A stretch of 6,161 nt of DNA from an uncultured Lachnospiraceae bacterium (GTDB lineage: Bacteria > Bacillota > Clostridia > Lachnospirales > Lachnospiraceae): assembly GCA_902797475.1 (NCBI GenBank), contig CADBTG010000175.1, positions 1 to 6,161 of the forward strand, given 5' to 3'. The notes under the pieces are model-generated. The model was not told where the DNA came from. It made no database searches and saw nothing but the letters and a program-made list of their open reading frames with translations. This document shows positions 6,149 through 6,161 of this stretch, in pieces; within the stretch, counting starts at the first letter, position 1; each line of letters opens with the position of its first letter. A program made the position numbers and the translations under genes.

Positions 6149-6161
6149 TCACATTTGTCAG

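Overview
The window looks like a chromosomal segment of an anaerobic, low-to-mid-GC Bacillota (Clostridia-type) bacterium. The evidence is near-consensus sigma-A promoters, strong purine-rich Shine-Dalgarno sites, a CUT1-type carbohydrate ABC importer, and a long CofE-domain protein of the form annotated in many Clostridia. The assignment is by style of sequence only; no marker gene is present.

Layout: (1) Bases 1-737, minus strand, are an inner-membrane ABC permease of the MalF/UgpA type, cut by the left edge. (2) Bases 739-1875, minus strand, are its MalK/UgpC/MsmK-type ATPase; one base separates its stop from the permease start. (3) Bases 1876-2006 are a compact divergent control region holding two strong promoters back to back, with -35 boxes only 5 bp apart. 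(4) Bases 2007-4784, plus strand, encode a 925-residue membrane-anchored protein. It has a short cytoplasmic tail, one transmembrane helix, two tandem copies of an unrecognised domain of about 170-185 residues, and a C-terminal family-1 solute-binding domain. (5) Bases 4785-4886 hold a bidirectional terminator between convergent genes. (6) Bases 4887-6089, minus strand, are a 400-residue CofE-like (F420-0:gamma-glutamyl ligase domain) protein with its own leader, 5' hairpin and partial promoter up to the right edge.

Working model: the ATPase and permease form the core of a sugar or oligosaccharide importer; a second permease and perhaps a conventional binding lipoprotein probably lie beyond the left edge. 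The divergent protein carries a solute-binding domain of the class that feeds CUT1 importers, but it is anchored by a transmembrane helix and has a large duplicated extracellular module. It is therefore either an unusual capture component of this importer or a surface sensor/receptor for the same ligand. The CofE-like gene is separated by a terminator and seems an independent unit. The most unusual item is the TM-duplicated domain-SBP protein and its promoter-sharing link with the importer.
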